Shown here: in pieces, positions 43,663 through 53,353 of the stretch
How positions within the stretch are numbered: position 1 is the stretch's first letter
Layout: the number at the start of each line of letters is the position of its first letter
NCBI RefSeq assembly: GCF_035621135.1
Contig: NZ_CP141728.1
Location: 744,001 to 808,000 of the forward strand
Direction: 5' to 3'
DNA from: Sinanaerobacter sp. ZZT-01
GTDB lineage: Bacteria; Bacillota; Clostridia; Peptostreptococcales; Anaerovoracaceae
DNA length: 64,000 nt
The notes under the pieces: model-generated
What the model was told of the DNA's origin: nothing
The model's input: only the letters and a program-made list of their open reading frames with translations
Database searches by the model: none
Made by a program: the position numbers and the translations under genes

Positions 43663-45027
43663 ATGCAGAAATATGTAGTACGCCAGCCAATTAAAGATTT
43701 GAATCAGCAAATCTTTGGTTACGAAGTAGTATTCCAAGATGATACTGGTGGTTTATCCAACCAAACAAAAGATCGGAATGCAGCAGACTTGATCGCAGAT
43801 TTTTTGCTGCAAAATGGAAATAAAATATTTGAAGATAAGATCGCTTTTATTACCTTTACACCTAATCTTTTGTTTCGAAATGTTCCAAAGATTTTTAAAC
43901 AAAACCAGCTTGTCATACAAATTGATGACAACGTCATTATCCATCCCTTAGCGCAAAATATCATTCACCGCTATAAAAAACAGAATTATAAAGTAGCTGT
44001 TAATGATTTTCAGTTTGCACCTCGGTACTTTTCAATGATGGATATCATTGATTATATTCGACTGGATTTTCGAAATATCGATACCAATTCAACCTCTTTT
44101 CGAAATATCGTGCGTACTGCAAAAGGATTTCAAAAACAGTGCATTGCTTACGGTGTAAATACAAAAAAGGCCTATGACTTTGCCATTGAACTGGAAGTAG
44201 ACTATATGCAAGGTTCGTATATCGCAGAGGATGTTTCCAAAAAAGTAAACCGCCTTGAATATCTTCAAGGGAACTTCTTCCAGCTTGTTGTAGAATTAAC
44301 AAAAGATGAGCCGGATTTAGATATGGTAGAAGCGATTATCGCCAGAGATGTCAGCCTGACCTTTTCTCTTCTTAAAATGGTTAATTCTTCTTATTTTGCC
44401 TTACGCCATAAGGTAAGCTCGATCATGCAGTCTTTGGTAATCCTGGGACTTGGTCAATTGAAGCAGTGGATTTATCTTCTGAGCTTTCAGCAGGATGATG
44501 ATAATCTTCCAGAAGATTTGGTTAAGGTTTCCCTGCTACGTGCTAATTTCTGCTCCAGCCTGCTTCCGCATGCCAGTGCAATGCCGATTTCAAAATCTGA
44601 AGCTTATCTAATGGGTATGTTCTCTACTTTAGGTCTGTTACTAGATGCTCCGTTAGATGAAGTTTTAGACGAGCTTTACATTGCAGACGAAGTAAAAACC
44701 GCACTGCTAGAGGGAGAGGGCCGCTGCGGCCAGCTGTATGAATTGGTACTAAGCTACGAAAGAGCGGACTGGAAGAAAATTTCAGAATTGGCAGACAGTC
44801 TGGAAATTCCAAAGAATATTATGTCTCAAATTTATTTTGAATGCGTAGAAACCGTCAATAATATCTGGAATAATTTAATGCTTTCTTCTCATGGGGCGGA
44901 AAACACCCCACCACAGCCTTCTGAAAGCATTTTATCCAAAAATGCACGGCTTGGTAAAGACGGTATTACCGATCAGGTAGAAATGCCTCCTTCCCAGGAA
45001 GACAGCAATCCTTCCAATAAACTTTAA
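43663..45027 (+). CDS. EAL-HDOD signalling protein with degenerate EAL domain
   Basis: 454 residues, YuxH-like. The N-terminal EAL-type domain (about 1-200) has changed catalytic residues: YEVVFQ for the EAL motif, NDFQFA for DDFGTG, and IAYGVNT where IAEGVET carries a metal-binding Glu. Cyclic-di-GMP hydrolysis is therefore unlikely. An HDOD domain follows (about 200-400; DVSLTFSLLKMVNSSYFALRH). Such proteins act as signalling adaptors. The ATG with AAGGGGG upstream (MQKYVVRQ) is preferred over an earlier TTG. CheW is encoded next, in the opposite direction. Confidence 0.85.
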   Translation: MQKYVVRQPIKDLNQQIFGYEVVFQDDTGGLSNQTKDRNAADLIADFLLQNGNKIFEDKIAFITFTPNLLFRNVPKIFKQNQLVIQIDDNVIIHPLAQNIIHRYKKQNYKVAVNDFQFAPRYFSMMDIIDYIRLDFRNIDTNSTSFRNIVRTAKGFQKQCIAYGVNTKKAYDFAIELEVDYMQGSYIAEDVSKKVNRLEYLQGNFFQLVVELTKDEPDLDMVEAIIARDVSLTFSLLKMVNSSYFALRHKVSSIMQSLVILGLGQLKQWIYLLSFQQDDDNLPEDLVKVSLLRANFCSSLLPHASAMPISKSEAYLMGMFSTLGLLLDAPLDEVLDELYIADEVKTALLEGEGRCGQLYELVLSYERADWKKISELADSLEIPKNIMSQIYFECVETVNNIWNNLMLSSHGAENTPPQPSESILSKNARLGKDGITDQVEMPPSQEDSNPSNKL

Positions 45028-45044
45028 TTATAAATTCCCACAAA

Positions 45045-45087
45045 AAAAGCCTTAAAACCTAGTTTAAAACCAGATTTTAAGGCTTTT
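45045..45087. terminator. Bidirectional terminator between EAL-HDOD and cheW
   Basis: AAAAGCCTTAAAA pairs with TTTTAAGGCTTTT, with A and T runs on both sides, between two convergent genes. Confidence 0.85.
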
Positions 45088-45138
45088 CTATTTCTTGTGC
45101 AAAAACTTGACTCCCTATTAAAATAATGCTCTTCATTT

Positions 45139-45651
45139 TTAAGAGGCAGCCGTTAAAAAGTCAATTGTTTCATCACTTAGCAATGCTTCTGTATTGATCA
45201 GCAAAACAATTTTTCCATTTAGTTTACCGATTCCTTCTAAATTGGTCTGTGCATCGCTCCGTTCACTTGCAAGCTGCGGTGGTTTTGAAATTTGCTCTGC
45301 TTCAATTTTTACAACTTCATCCACTTCATCAACAATAAACCCAATTAAATTCTCTTTTATGTTCGTTACAACAATGCACGTACGCTCATTATACGGCATC
45401 TCCGGTTTATTAAAACGAAGGCGGACGTCGATTACCGGAATGATCGAACCACGCAAATTAATCACACCTTTTGCATAGTTAGGAAATTCCGGCATTGACG
45501 TGATTTCCTGTATCCCAACAATCTGTACAACATCTGCAATCGGAATTCCAAAAATTTGGCTCTCTGTCCAAAAGGTCAAATACTTTCCATCCATTTCTGA
45601 AATATCCGTCATATCTTCCAGCGTCCATTTCTCCATCTTATTTTCTTCCAT
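45139..45651 (-). CDS. cheW: CheW chemotaxis coupling protein
   Basis: 170 residues with the CheW fold: YLTFWTESQIFGIPIADVVQI, NLRGSIIPVIDVRLRF and GFIVDEVDEVVKI. It couples CheA to receptors at the membrane. It is outside any visible che operon, and no cheA or receptor gene is in the window, so it is likely an additional CheW. GGAGG lies about 11 bases before the ATG. Confidence 0.92.
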   Translation of the reverse strand: MEENKMEKWTLEDMTDISEMDGKYLTFWTESQIFGIPIADVVQIVGIQEITSMPEFPNYAKGVINLRGSIIPVIDVRLRFNKPEMPYNERTCIVVTNIKENLIGFIVDEVDEVVKIEAEQISKPPQLASERSDAQTNLEGIGKLNGKIVLLINTEALLSDETIDFLTAAS

Positions 45652-45760
45652 AATGCAACCGTCCTCCCAGCTCTTTCTATTACTAAAAATACGTATTTAT
45701 TTTATTATACACAAATCTTTCTTGTTTGTCATATATCGCATTCTAAATTTTCAATCATTA

Positions 45761-47494
45761 TTAGGCTTGATTCAAACTGTAATACAATCCCTTCTTTTCC
45801 ATCAATGATTCATGCGTTCCGCTTTCTACAATCCCCTGGTCGGAAAGTACCAAGATCACAGCAGCGTTACGTATTGTAGATAAACGATGAGCTATGGTGA
45901 ATGTTGTCCGGCCTTTTGCAAGCTTTTCAAGCGAATTCTGCACAATTCGTTCACTTTCATTGTCTAATGCCGATGTGGCTTCATCTAAAATGAGGATTGC
46001 AGGGTTTTTTAAGAAGACTCTGGCGATACTAATTCTCTGTTTCTGCCCTCCCGACAGCTTTACCCCTCGTTCGCCAACATACGTCTGATACCCATCTTCC
46101 AACTGTTCAATAAATTCATGTGCACCCGCCATTTTCGCAGCATTCACAACTTCTTCAAACGTCGCTCCGGGTTTACCGTATTCAATGTTATCGTAAACGG
46201 TTCCGGAAAAAAGGTACACATCCTGCTGTACTATCCCAATCTGGGAGCGAAGAGATTGCAGCGTAACATTTTTGATGTCCTGCCCATCTACTAAAATTCG
46301 CCCTGCCGTCACTTCATAAAATCTTGGTATTAGGTTGCAAAGTGTACTTTTCCCGCCGCCTGACGGACCGACGAGTGCCACATTTTCTCCTGCTTTTACA
46401 TGGAGATTGATATTAGAAAGTACGCTCTTTTCCCCTTCCGCATAACGGAAACTCACTTGGTCAAACTGAATTTCTCCTTTAATTTTTCCAAGTGGAACTG
46501 CTCCTTCCGTGTCTTTGATTTCCACCGGCACATCCATGATTTCGACAAAGCGCTCAATCCCTGTCATCCCTCGTTGAAATTGCTCTGTGAATTCGACAAT
46601 TCTTCGAATAGATGCAAGCAGCATCGTCACATAAAGGAGGTAAGAGATCAAATCAGGCGCTGTAATTTTTCCGTTTATCATAAAAAGTGCACCGACTACT
46701 ACGACCATGATGTACATGATTCCATCGAAAAACCTGGTTGTACTCTGAAATCCCGCCATATAACGATATACTTCTTTTTTTATTTTTAAAAATCCGCTGT
46801 TACCTTCTTCAAATTTCTCTTCTTCCATTTTTTCATTTGCAAAGGATTTTACAACACGGACGCCCAACAGACTGTCTTCCACCTGTGCATTTAATTCTCC
46901 AATCTGGTTTCTGGATTTTTTAAATGCTCTGCGCATTCGATTATTAAAATACATCGAGCAGTAGATCATAACCGGAATGACTGCGAAAATGAGAATCGTA
47001 AGCGGAATATTCATGGTACAAAGAATGACAAAAGATGCACTGATCTTTAACGCCGCAATAAAGTACTCTTCCGGGCAGTGGTGGGCAAACTCTGTAATAT
47101 CAAATAAATCACTGGTGATTCTTGCCATGAGCTGACCGATCTTTGTATTGTCATAATAGGAATAAGACAGCTCCTGTAAATGAGAAAACAAATCTCTTCT
47201 CATATCTGTCTCGATCTTTGCCCCCATCATATGACCGATGTTTGCCATATAATAGTTGGCAATCATATCAATACACCGCAAAACAAGATATACGGCACCG
47301 AGTGATAAAATGATACGCACCGATAAAGCCTGCATATCATTCATACCCTTATCCGTAATAAATCTTACAATCAACGGCAGAACCAGCTCACAAAGCGTAG
47401 TTAATGCTGCGCAAAATAAATCCAAAATTAAGACCGCTTTGTACTTCTTAAAATAAGGTGCAAATCGGAAAAGCAAGTGCTTATTTTCTTTCAT
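45761..47494 (-). CDS. ABC exporter half-transporter (ABCB/MsbA type)
   Basis: 577 residues: six membrane segments (1-320) and a nucleotide-binding domain with Walker A GPSGGGKST, Q-loop VQQDVYLF, signature LSGGQKQR, Walker B ILILDEATSALD and H-loop IAHRLST, all intact. It probably works as a homodimer exporting a lipid, peptide or drug; substrate unknown. Encoded downstream of whiA, with about 25 bases between. Confidence 0.92.
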   Translation of the reverse strand: MKENKHLLFRFAPYFKKYKAVLILDLFCAALTTLCELVLPLIVRFITDKGMNDMQALSVRIILSLGAVYLVLRCIDMIANYYMANIGHMMGAKIETDMRRDLFSHLQELSYSYYDNTKIGQLMARITSDLFDITEFAHHCPEEYFIAALKISASFVILCTMNIPLTILIFAVIPVMIYCSMYFNNRMRRAFKKSRNQIGELNAQVEDSLLGVRVVKSFANEKMEEEKFEEGNSGFLKIKKEVYRYMAGFQSTTRFFDGIMYIMVVVVGALFMINGKITAPDLISYLLYVTMLLASIRRIVEFTEQFQRGMTGIERFVEIMDVPVEIKDTEGAVPLGKIKGEIQFDQVSFRYAEGEKSVLSNINLHVKAGENVALVGPSGGGKSTLCNLIPRFYEVTAGRILVDGQDIKNVTLQSLRSQIGIVQQDVYLFSGTVYDNIEYGKPGATFEEVVNAAKMAGAHEFIEQLEDGYQTYVGERGVKLSGGQKQRISIARVFLKNPAILILDEATSALDNESERIVQNSLEKLAKGRTTFTIAHRLSTIRNAAVILVLSDQGIVESGTHESLMEKKGLYYSLNQA

Positions 47495-47521
47495 ATTCTC
47501 TCCTTTAATCTTTAATGAATG

Positions 47522-48475
47522 CTATTTCCTTGATTGTCGAATCTTTTCCGCCAGCTCTTCAATTTTTTTCAAGCGGTGATTGATACCCGATTTTTTCAAT
47601 GGCGGGTCCGTCATTTCTGCCAGCTCCTTTAAAGATGCTTCTGGATTTTCGAGACGGAGCTGTGCGACAGAAAACAGCTTTTCCGGTAAAAAACTCCAGC
47701 CTTTCTCATCCCTGATGTATTCAATATCTGCAATCTGCTTGGATGCTGCATTAACGGTTTTATCTAAATTCGCACTTTCACAATTTACAATACGGTTGGT
47801 TTTGTTTCTCATTTCCTTTACAATTCGGATATTCTCAAAATCCAAAAGCTGTGAATGTGCACCTAATATATTTAAAAAATCGGTGATTTGCTCACTTTCT
47901 TTTAAATAGACAATATAATTATTTTTTCGCCGTACTACCTTCGCATGCAAGCGGAATCCATTTATTAATTTTTTCACATCATTTGCTAACAGTTCACTAT
48001 TACAGACTATTTCTAAATGATACCCCTTTTCAGGATTACTAATCGTACCCGCCCCCAAAAAAGCCCCTCTTAAATAAGCTTTTTTACAGCAGCGTTTTTT
48101 TATGATATCCGAATAAATGCCGTCACTGATATAATTGCAGCCTTCTTTTACAAGTAAAATCCCTGTTTCTCTCAGGATTTGTTCTGCATTTTTATCCGAT
48201 CCTATGGTCAATTCATAGGAATGACCCCGCTTTAAAATTGCGGCCTCAGAAACGGCTAAATCTGCTCTGGCTCCAAAATAACTTTTTAAAAGCTTGATAA
48301 ACAAGCGAGCTACCGCAGCATTTTCCGTCGTCAGCTTCACATCCATCTTTCCCCCGCCGGAAAGCTTTATCGTTCCGCACATACGTAAAAATCCTGCAAT
48401 TTCGGCAAGCATACAGCATTTCTTTTCCATCTCAATGCGTGCCAATTCGTTCTTTGTATTTGATGAAAAAGACAT
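47522..48475 (-). CDS. whiA: WhiA DNA-binding regulator
   Basis: 317 residues: a homing-endonuclease-like (LAGLIDADG-derived) N-terminal domain and a C-terminal helix-turn-helix (ASLKELAEMTDPPLKKSGINHRLKKIEELA). It is a conserved Gram-positive protein linked to cell division and sporulation. Usually it sits directly after yvcK in rapZ-yvcK-whiA; here a cleavage-enzyme gene and a terminator intervene. Confidence 0.95.
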   Translation of the reverse strand: MSFSSNTKNELARIEMEKKCCMLAEIAGFLRMCGTIKLSGGGKMDVKLTTENAAVARLFIKLLKSYFGARADLAVSEAAILKRGHSYELTIGSDKNAEQILRETGILLVKEGCNYISDGIYSDIIKKRCCKKAYLRGAFLGAGTISNPEKGYHLEIVCNSELLANDVKKLINGFRLHAKVVRRKNNYIVYLKESEQITDFLNILGAHSQLLDFENIRIVKEMRNKTNRIVNCESANLDKTVNAASKQIADIEYIRDEKGWSFLPEKLFSVAQLRLENPEASLKELAEMTDPPLKKSGINHRLKKIEELAEKIRQSRK

Positions 48476-48542
48476 CGTTGCACCTCCAGTAATCTGTTTT
48501 TCATGCTTTTTTCATTCTTTTCTGCAGCAAAAATATTGTATC

Positions 48543-48582
48543 AAAAAAAGCGGTCGGAGCAAAGTACTCCTTCCGCTTTTTA
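48543..48582 (-). terminator. Terminator between kce and whiA
   Basis: AAAAGCGGAAGGAG pairs with CTCCGACCGCTTTT (minus strand, loop TACTTTG) and is followed by T. It should largely isolate whiA from upstream transcription. Confidence 0.8.
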
Positions 48583-48607
48583 TTCATGCATTAACGTTTT
48601 GCTTTTT

Positions 48608-49429
48608 TTATTTTGTTAAGCTTAGAATCTGTCTTGCTTCTGCAGGAGTTGCAATTTCTCTTCCCAAAATCTTAGCAAGCTTTACTGCTTTTTCTACCAT
48701 TTCTCCGTTGCTCTTTGCAAGAACGCCTTTTTCTAGGTAAAGGTTATCTTCAAATCCAACTCTTACATGTCCGCCCATTGAAATAGTCGCAGCTGCAATA
48801 TGCCAAGCATTCTTTCCAAGACCGGTAGCCGTCCATGTGGAACCAGCAGGAAGGCTTCCTACCATGAATACTAAATCCCTTAATGTTGCAGTCATCTGTA
48901 CGCCAAGAACAAAGTCAAAGTGAAGCGGGTGTACTAAAAGACCTTTCTTATCTGCTTTTAACGCAATGTCAATCATACCCTTATCGAATACTTCCAGCTC
49001 CGGCTTAATGCCTCTTTCTTTCATAATTTTTGCAAAGTTGAAGATCGTATTATCTGTGTTTACAAAAACTTCGTCTCCGCCAAAATTGCAAGTACCGCAA
49101 TCTAACGTTGCAAATTCAGGAGTTGGAACGATATCTGTAGATTCTAGTCTTTCCAAATCAGTCATACCAACTGCACCACCGGTAGAAGGCTGAATGATTG
49201 CATCCGGGCATTCTTTACGGATTGCATCCACTGCCTCTTGGAATCTTTCTTTGCTCTGTGTCGGTGTACCATCATCCCATCTTACGTGAAGATGGATTAC
49301 AGATGCACCTGCATCATATGCAGACTTTGCTTCTCTTACAATTTCTTCAATTGTGTAAGGGACCGCAGGATTCTGCTCTTTTGTTACTTCTGCACCGCAG
49401 ATTGCAGCACTGATAATTAGTTTTTCCAT
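48608..49429 (-). CDS. kce: 3-keto-5-aminohexanoate cleavage enzyme (BKACE family)
   Basis: A zinc TIM-barrel enzyme that cleaves a beta-keto acid with acetyl-CoA. The zinc ligands HLHVR and the GGHVRVGFED motif (Arg, Glu, Asp of the active site) are present. 273 residues. In lysine fermentation it yields acetoacetate and 3-aminobutyryl-CoA; no kam, kdd or kal genes are adjacent, so another beta-keto acid is possible. It is located between yvcK and whiA. AAAGGAG precedes the ATG. Confidence 0.85.
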   Translation of the reverse strand: MEKLIISAAICGAEVTKEQNPAVPYTIEEIVREAKSAYDAGASVIHLHVRWDDGTPTQSKERFQEAVDAIRKECPDAIIQPSTGGAVGMTDLERLESTDIVPTPEFATLDCGTCNFGGDEVFVNTDNTIFNFAKIMKERGIKPELEVFDKGMIDIALKADKKGLLVHPLHFDFVLGVQMTATLRDLVFMVGSLPAGSTWTATGLGKNAWHIAAATISMGGHVRVGFEDNLYLEKGVLAKSNGEMVEKAVKLAKILGREIATPAEARQILSLTK

Positions 49430-49488
49430 GATTTTTTGCTCCTTTGTATGTATATGTTATTATTAAATATATCAAGCCCTCAGAATGG

Positions 49489-50508
49489 TTAGTATTCATG
49501 AGTCAGCCCGACAATCAAATTAGCGATGCGTTCGGCATCATGGCGGATGTATCCCATCTTTATATCCGTAAAGTTATTCTCGATCAATCGTATCTTCTTT
49601 CCCTTAAGATATGCCTTATCTATTTTGGTGGGAAGGATCTGCCTGGCACCATCCTCCTTATACGTTTGCAGCTTCACGTCTTCAATCTGCTTGTTATTGG
49701 CGATCACATACTCTATCACTTCACGTCCTATGTATTCATTCACTTTGTTCACATGGTCGGAAACCGTATAATTATCGGTTTCTCCCGGTTGTGTCATGAT
49801 ATTGCAAATTAAAATTTTTTGTGCACAAGATCGCTGTATCGCTTCCCTTATGCCTCCCACCAGAAAGTTTACAATGATACTGCTGTAAAGACTTCCCGGG
49901 CCAAAAACAATCACATCTGATTCTAGTATAGCACGAATTGCAGCTTTTGTGGCATCTGAATTCTCAGGTTTCAAAAAAACACGGTGAATTCTGCTTTTTT
50001 CTGAAATTACTTTTGCAGGTATGCGGGATTCTCCGTAAACAATTTCTCCATTTTCCAGTTCTGCACAAAGAGTTACATTTTGTGTCGTCACCGGAAGCAC
50101 GCATCCACGCACTCTGAGAATTTCACTCGCTTTACTGACTGCTGTTTCAAAATTACCGTAAATACCATCCAATGCAGCAAGCAGGAGGTTTCCAAAGCTT
50201 TGACCCGCATAGCGGCCCTCACAGAAGCGGTATTTTAGCAGTTCCTGCATCGTTCCTTCTTCATCCGCCATCGCCAGAAGGCAGCTGCGGACATCTCCGG
50301 GCGAAAGCATGCCCAAATCTTCCCTTAAAATACCGGAACCGCCACCGTCATCTGCCACCGTCACAATCGCCGTTAAATGTTCCGTCACTTTTTTCATCCC
50401 TCGAAGAATAACCGAAAGGCCGGTTCCCCCACCGATGACTGTGATTTTAGGCCCGCTTCCCTGTTGACTGTAGTAATCGATCATCCTTTTTTTTGAACGC
50501 TCTTCCAT
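49489..50508 (-). CDS. yvcK: YvcK/GlmR (CofD-like) protein
   Basis: 339 residues with the N-terminal GGGTGLSVILRG nucleotide-sugar loop and VTVADDGGGSGILRE. This family binds UDP-GlcNAc and balances carbon flow to the cell wall. It follows rapZ by about 20 bases in the conserved gene order. Confidence 0.93.
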   Translation of the reverse strand: MEERSKKRMIDYYSQQGSGPKITVIGGGTGLSVILRGMKKVTEHLTAIVTVADDGGGSGILREDLGMLSPGDVRSCLLAMADEEGTMQELLKYRFCEGRYAGQSFGNLLLAALDGIYGNFETAVSKASEILRVRGCVLPVTTQNVTLCAELENGEIVYGESRIPAKVISEKSRIHRVFLKPENSDATKAAIRAILESDVIVFGPGSLYSSIIVNFLVGGIREAIQRSCAQKILICNIMTQPGETDNYTVSDHVNKVNEYIGREVIEYVIANNKQIEDVKLQTYKEDGARQILPTKIDKAYLKGKKIRLIENNFTDIKMGYIRHDAERIANLIVGLTHEY

Positions 50509-50530
50509 ATATGCCCTCTGTCTATTTCTC

Positions 50531-51379
50531 TTACAAATTACGGTGAATCAAAATCACACGTTTTTCATCTGCTGTAAACAATCTTGAAAATTCATTCGCC
50601 ATCGTTACCGAACGGTGCTGACCGCCGGTGCATCCAAACGCAAGAACTAGATTTGACTTTCCTTCTTTTTTATATAGAGGAATTAAATCATTGATCACCT
50701 GATAAATCTCTTTGATAAATTTATGGCTTTCCGGAAACTTTAATACATAATCTTGCACTTTTTTGCTGTTCCCTGTTAAATTTTTCATGCTGGCAAGGTA
50801 AAATGGGTTTGGCAGAAAGCGCATATCAAATACCCAATCTGCATCCAAAGGAATCCCATGCTTGTACCCAAAAGACATAATCGTTATGGTAAACCCATCC
50901 GCTTCGTCTTCTGATAACAGAAGCTCCTTGATCTCTTCACTCAGCTTTGCCGTTTTCATATTCGACGTATCCAATATAAAATCGGCCTCTTTTCGAATCT
51001 CTTCCAAATGCATTCTTTCTTTTCGAATGCCCTCCGCAATCGTGCCCGACGGAGAAAGAGGGTGGCTGCGCCTTGTTTCTTTATATCTGCGAATCAATAC
51101 TTCATCAGATGCTTCCAAAAACATCACTTTAAGGGGAACATCCTGACTTTTTAAATCCGTTAGGATATTTCTAAAGTTCTCAAAAAATTCTCTGCTCCGT
51201 ATATCTACAACAAACGCTGCTTTATCAATCTTCATTTTATCTTGAACAGCCAAGTTAATAAATTCCTTGATTAAAACCGGGGGCATATTATCAATACAAT
51301 AATACCCTAAGTCCTCCATGCAATGAACCGCTTGGCTCTTTCCCGCACCGGATAATCCTGTTACAATAATTGCTTCCAT
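50531..51379 (-). CDS. rapZ: RapZ-family RNase adapter / nucleotide-binding protein
   Basis: 282 residues; N-terminal P-loop GLSGAGKSQ and C-terminal FGCTGGQHRSV motif. Homologues bind nucleotides (and glucosamine phosphate in Escherichia coli). Start at MEAIIVTG with AAAGGAGG upstream; an earlier in-frame start would overlap the ribosome binding site. Confidence 0.95.
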   Translation of the reverse strand: MEAIIVTGLSGAGKSQAVHCMEDLGYYCIDNMPPVLIKEFINLAVQDKMKIDKAAFVVDIRSREFFENFRNILTDLKSQDVPLKVMFLEASDEVLIRRYKETRRSHPLSPSGTIAEGIRKERMHLEEIRKEADFILDTSNMKTAKLSEEIKELLLSEDEADGFTITIMSFGYKHGIPLDADWVFDMRFLPNPFYLASMKNLTGNSKKVQDYVLKFPESHKFIKEIYQVINDLIPLYKKEGKSNLVLAFGCTGGQHRSVTMANEFSRLFTADEKRVILIHRNL

Positions 51380-51409
51380 AACGCACCTCCTTTCCCTCAT
51401 ACTTTATTT

Positions 51410-52159
51410 CTATACATCCTGATATTCTAAGTTTACGATGCGTTCCAAATCCAAACCGGCCTCAATCGCTCTTTTCAGACCGCCCTCAAAACCCCCGACA
51501 TTATGTGGTACATGTGCATCGCTGCTCAAAATAAACTGTACCTCTTCTTTTGCTGCAATTCGAATCGATTCTACGGTTAAGTCCTTATGCCAATTACTGA
51601 TTTCCATCCACGTCTTTCGCTCTGCACAAGCCTTCGCGATTTCCGCAATGTCAAACTCGCCCTTATCTCCCGGATGCGTCAACACCTTAATCGGGTTCTC
51701 ATACAATGCCTTAATCGTCATCTCCGTATTCCAGTGCTTCGCAGCTTTTACAGAAATACCTGTATGCTCCCTGACATAGTTAAAGCTGTGCAACAGCCCT
51801 GCACGCAGCGGTTTTTCTCCAAAAATACCATAATGATACCCCGCCAAAATATAATCGTACTGCTCAAATTCATGCGGCAGCACATCCAAATGGCCGCTGG
51901 GATTCATAATGTTTGCCTCTACACCTAGTAAGATTTCAATCTGCGGATACTTTTTCCGCAGAACTTCAATTTCTGCACGCATGATCGGAACTGCACTTCT
52001 TTTTATCCCATAACTAATATGCCCCGGTCCATGGTCGGAAATACCAATTGTTTTTAAACCTTTTTGCAAAGCCACCTTCACATTATCTTCAATGGAACCT
52101 TTTCCATGTGAAAAGGTCGTATGTGTATGAATATCAAATTTTAAACGGTATTGTTGCAC
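51410..52159 (-). CDS. PHP-domain phosphoesterase (YcdX-like)
   Basis: 249 residues with the PHP metal-binding motifs HTHTTFSHG, SDHGPGH, LLGVEAN and SSDAHVPHNVGGF. The family includes histidinol phosphatase and YcdX-type phosphatases; the true substrate is unknown. A GTG start with only a weak site upstream. It sits between murB and rapZ, as in many Clostridia. Confidence 0.87.
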   Translation of the reverse strand: MQQYRLKFDIHTHTTFSHGKGSIEDNVKVALQKGLKTIGISDHGPGHISYGIKRSAVPIMRAEIEVLRKKYPQIEILLGVEANIMNPSGHLDVLPHEFEQYDYILAGYHYGIFGEKPLRAGLLHSFNYVREHTGISVKAAKHWNTEMTIKALYENPIKVLTHPGDKGEFDIAEIAKACAERKTWMEISNWHKDLTVESIRIAAKEEVQFILSSDAHVPHNVGGFEGGLKRAIEAGLDLERIVNLEYQDV

Positions 52160-52206
52160 TCGACTTTCTTTCGTATAATACCTCTATGCATTATACACTC
52201 CTTTCC

Positions 52207-53112
52207 TTATATAATACGTACCTCCGGATTCAACATCACTCCGCTCTTGTCATAAACGGTCTGTTGAACCAGCTTCATTAAATCGATGATGTCTGCCGCA
52301 GTCGCTCCTCCTTCATTTATAATAAACCCGGCATGCATAGGAGAAACTCTTGCACCACCGACGCTGAGTCCCTTTAATCCAGCATCTTCAATCAGTCGTC
52401 CGGCAAAATGCCCTTCCGGCCGCTTAAAAAAGCTGCCTGCACTCGGGAAAGAAACCGGCTGTTTTTCATTTCTTTTTGTGTTCAGTTCCCTCATGCGCTT
52501 TTGTATTTCTTCTTGATCTCCGGTCTGCAAATACATTTTTACCCCGATTATAATCTCATCATTTTCTTGAAAAACACTTTTACGATATCCAAAATGCAAG
52601 GAATCCGCTTTGCGATCTTTCATCATTCCATTCCGCTTTATGGAAGCTGTGCTGATTATGACATCTTTCATCTCACCGCCATAAGCACCGGCATTCATGT
52701 AAACCGCACCGCCTAAACTCCCCGGGATTCCTGCAGCAAATTCCAGCCCGGTCAAGGAATGTTCCATCGCTTTTTTAGAGACTGCCGATAGTAAGATGCC
52801 GGGTTCTGCGAAAATCACATTTCCCTCCACGCGGATTCGGTCAATGCCCCCTCCAACATGTAGTACGACACCTTCATAACCTTCATCACGGAATAAAGTA
52901 TTGCTCCCGTTTCCGATGACAATAAAGGGACATTTTTCTCTGTTCAAAAGCTCAACCGCCGAAAAAAGCTCTGACAAACCAGATGGCTTTACCAGCAGTG
53001 CCGCATTTCCTCCGGTACGGAATGACGTGTATTCTCGCATCGGTGCATCAAGATGCAAGCCACTTTCTTGTATATAAGGGAGAAGCTTCTCGTAAATTTC
53101 TTTTTGATTCAA
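52207..53112 (-). CDS. murB: UDP-N-acetylenolpyruvoylglucosamine reductase
   Basis: An FAD enzyme of the second committed step of peptidoglycan precursor synthesis. YTSFRTGGNAA, the FAD segment AGIPGSLGGAVYMNAGAYGG, and the catalytic Ser/Glu region PSAGSFFKRPEG are present. A TTG with GGAGG eight bases upstream (MNQKEIYEKL) fits best and gives 301 residues. Confidence 0.95.
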   Translation of the reverse strand: MNQKEIYEKLLPYIQESGLHLDAPMREYTSFRTGGNAALLVKPSGLSELFSAVELLNREKCPFIVIGNGSNTLFRDEGYEGVVLHVGGGIDRIRVEGNVIFAEPGILLSAVSKKAMEHSLTGLEFAAGIPGSLGGAVYMNAGAYGGEMKDVIISTASIKRNGMMKDRKADSLHFGYRKSVFQENDEIIIGVKMYLQTGDQEEIQKRMRELNTKRNEKQPVSFPSAGSFFKRPEGHFAGRLIEDAGLKGLSVGGARVSPMHAGFIINEGGATAADIIDLMKLVQQTVYDKSGVMLNPEVRII

Positions 53113-53279
53113 AATGATTTCCTCCAAGCAATAAAATTCTTTCTTTAATTATATTCGACTTTATGAATAAAGTAAACCATTGCACAAAAAAGTAACATGC
53201 GATCGAAGGATACAATTCGGATTCAAAACGACGTTTGTGTATATTTATTTATTTTTATGAATAAATATTAAAATTTTTA

Positions 53280-53308
53280 TTGATTTTTTCCCCCAGCAGT
53301 ACTATACT
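53280..53308 (+). promoter_or_regulatory. argG promoter
   Basis: TTGATT, a 17-base spacer and TATACT, about 45 bases before the argG ATG. AT-rich ATGAATAAATATT just upstream resembles an ArgR box, a weak match. Confidence 0.6.
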
Positions 53309-53353
53309 AAATAACATATATTTTCGAGATTACATAGTAAGGAGAGTAATGCC

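Noticed and set aside
53215-53280. ArgR operator upstream of argG
   Set aside because: AT-rich ATGAATAA-like matches are expected by chance in this composition; not strong enough to list separately.
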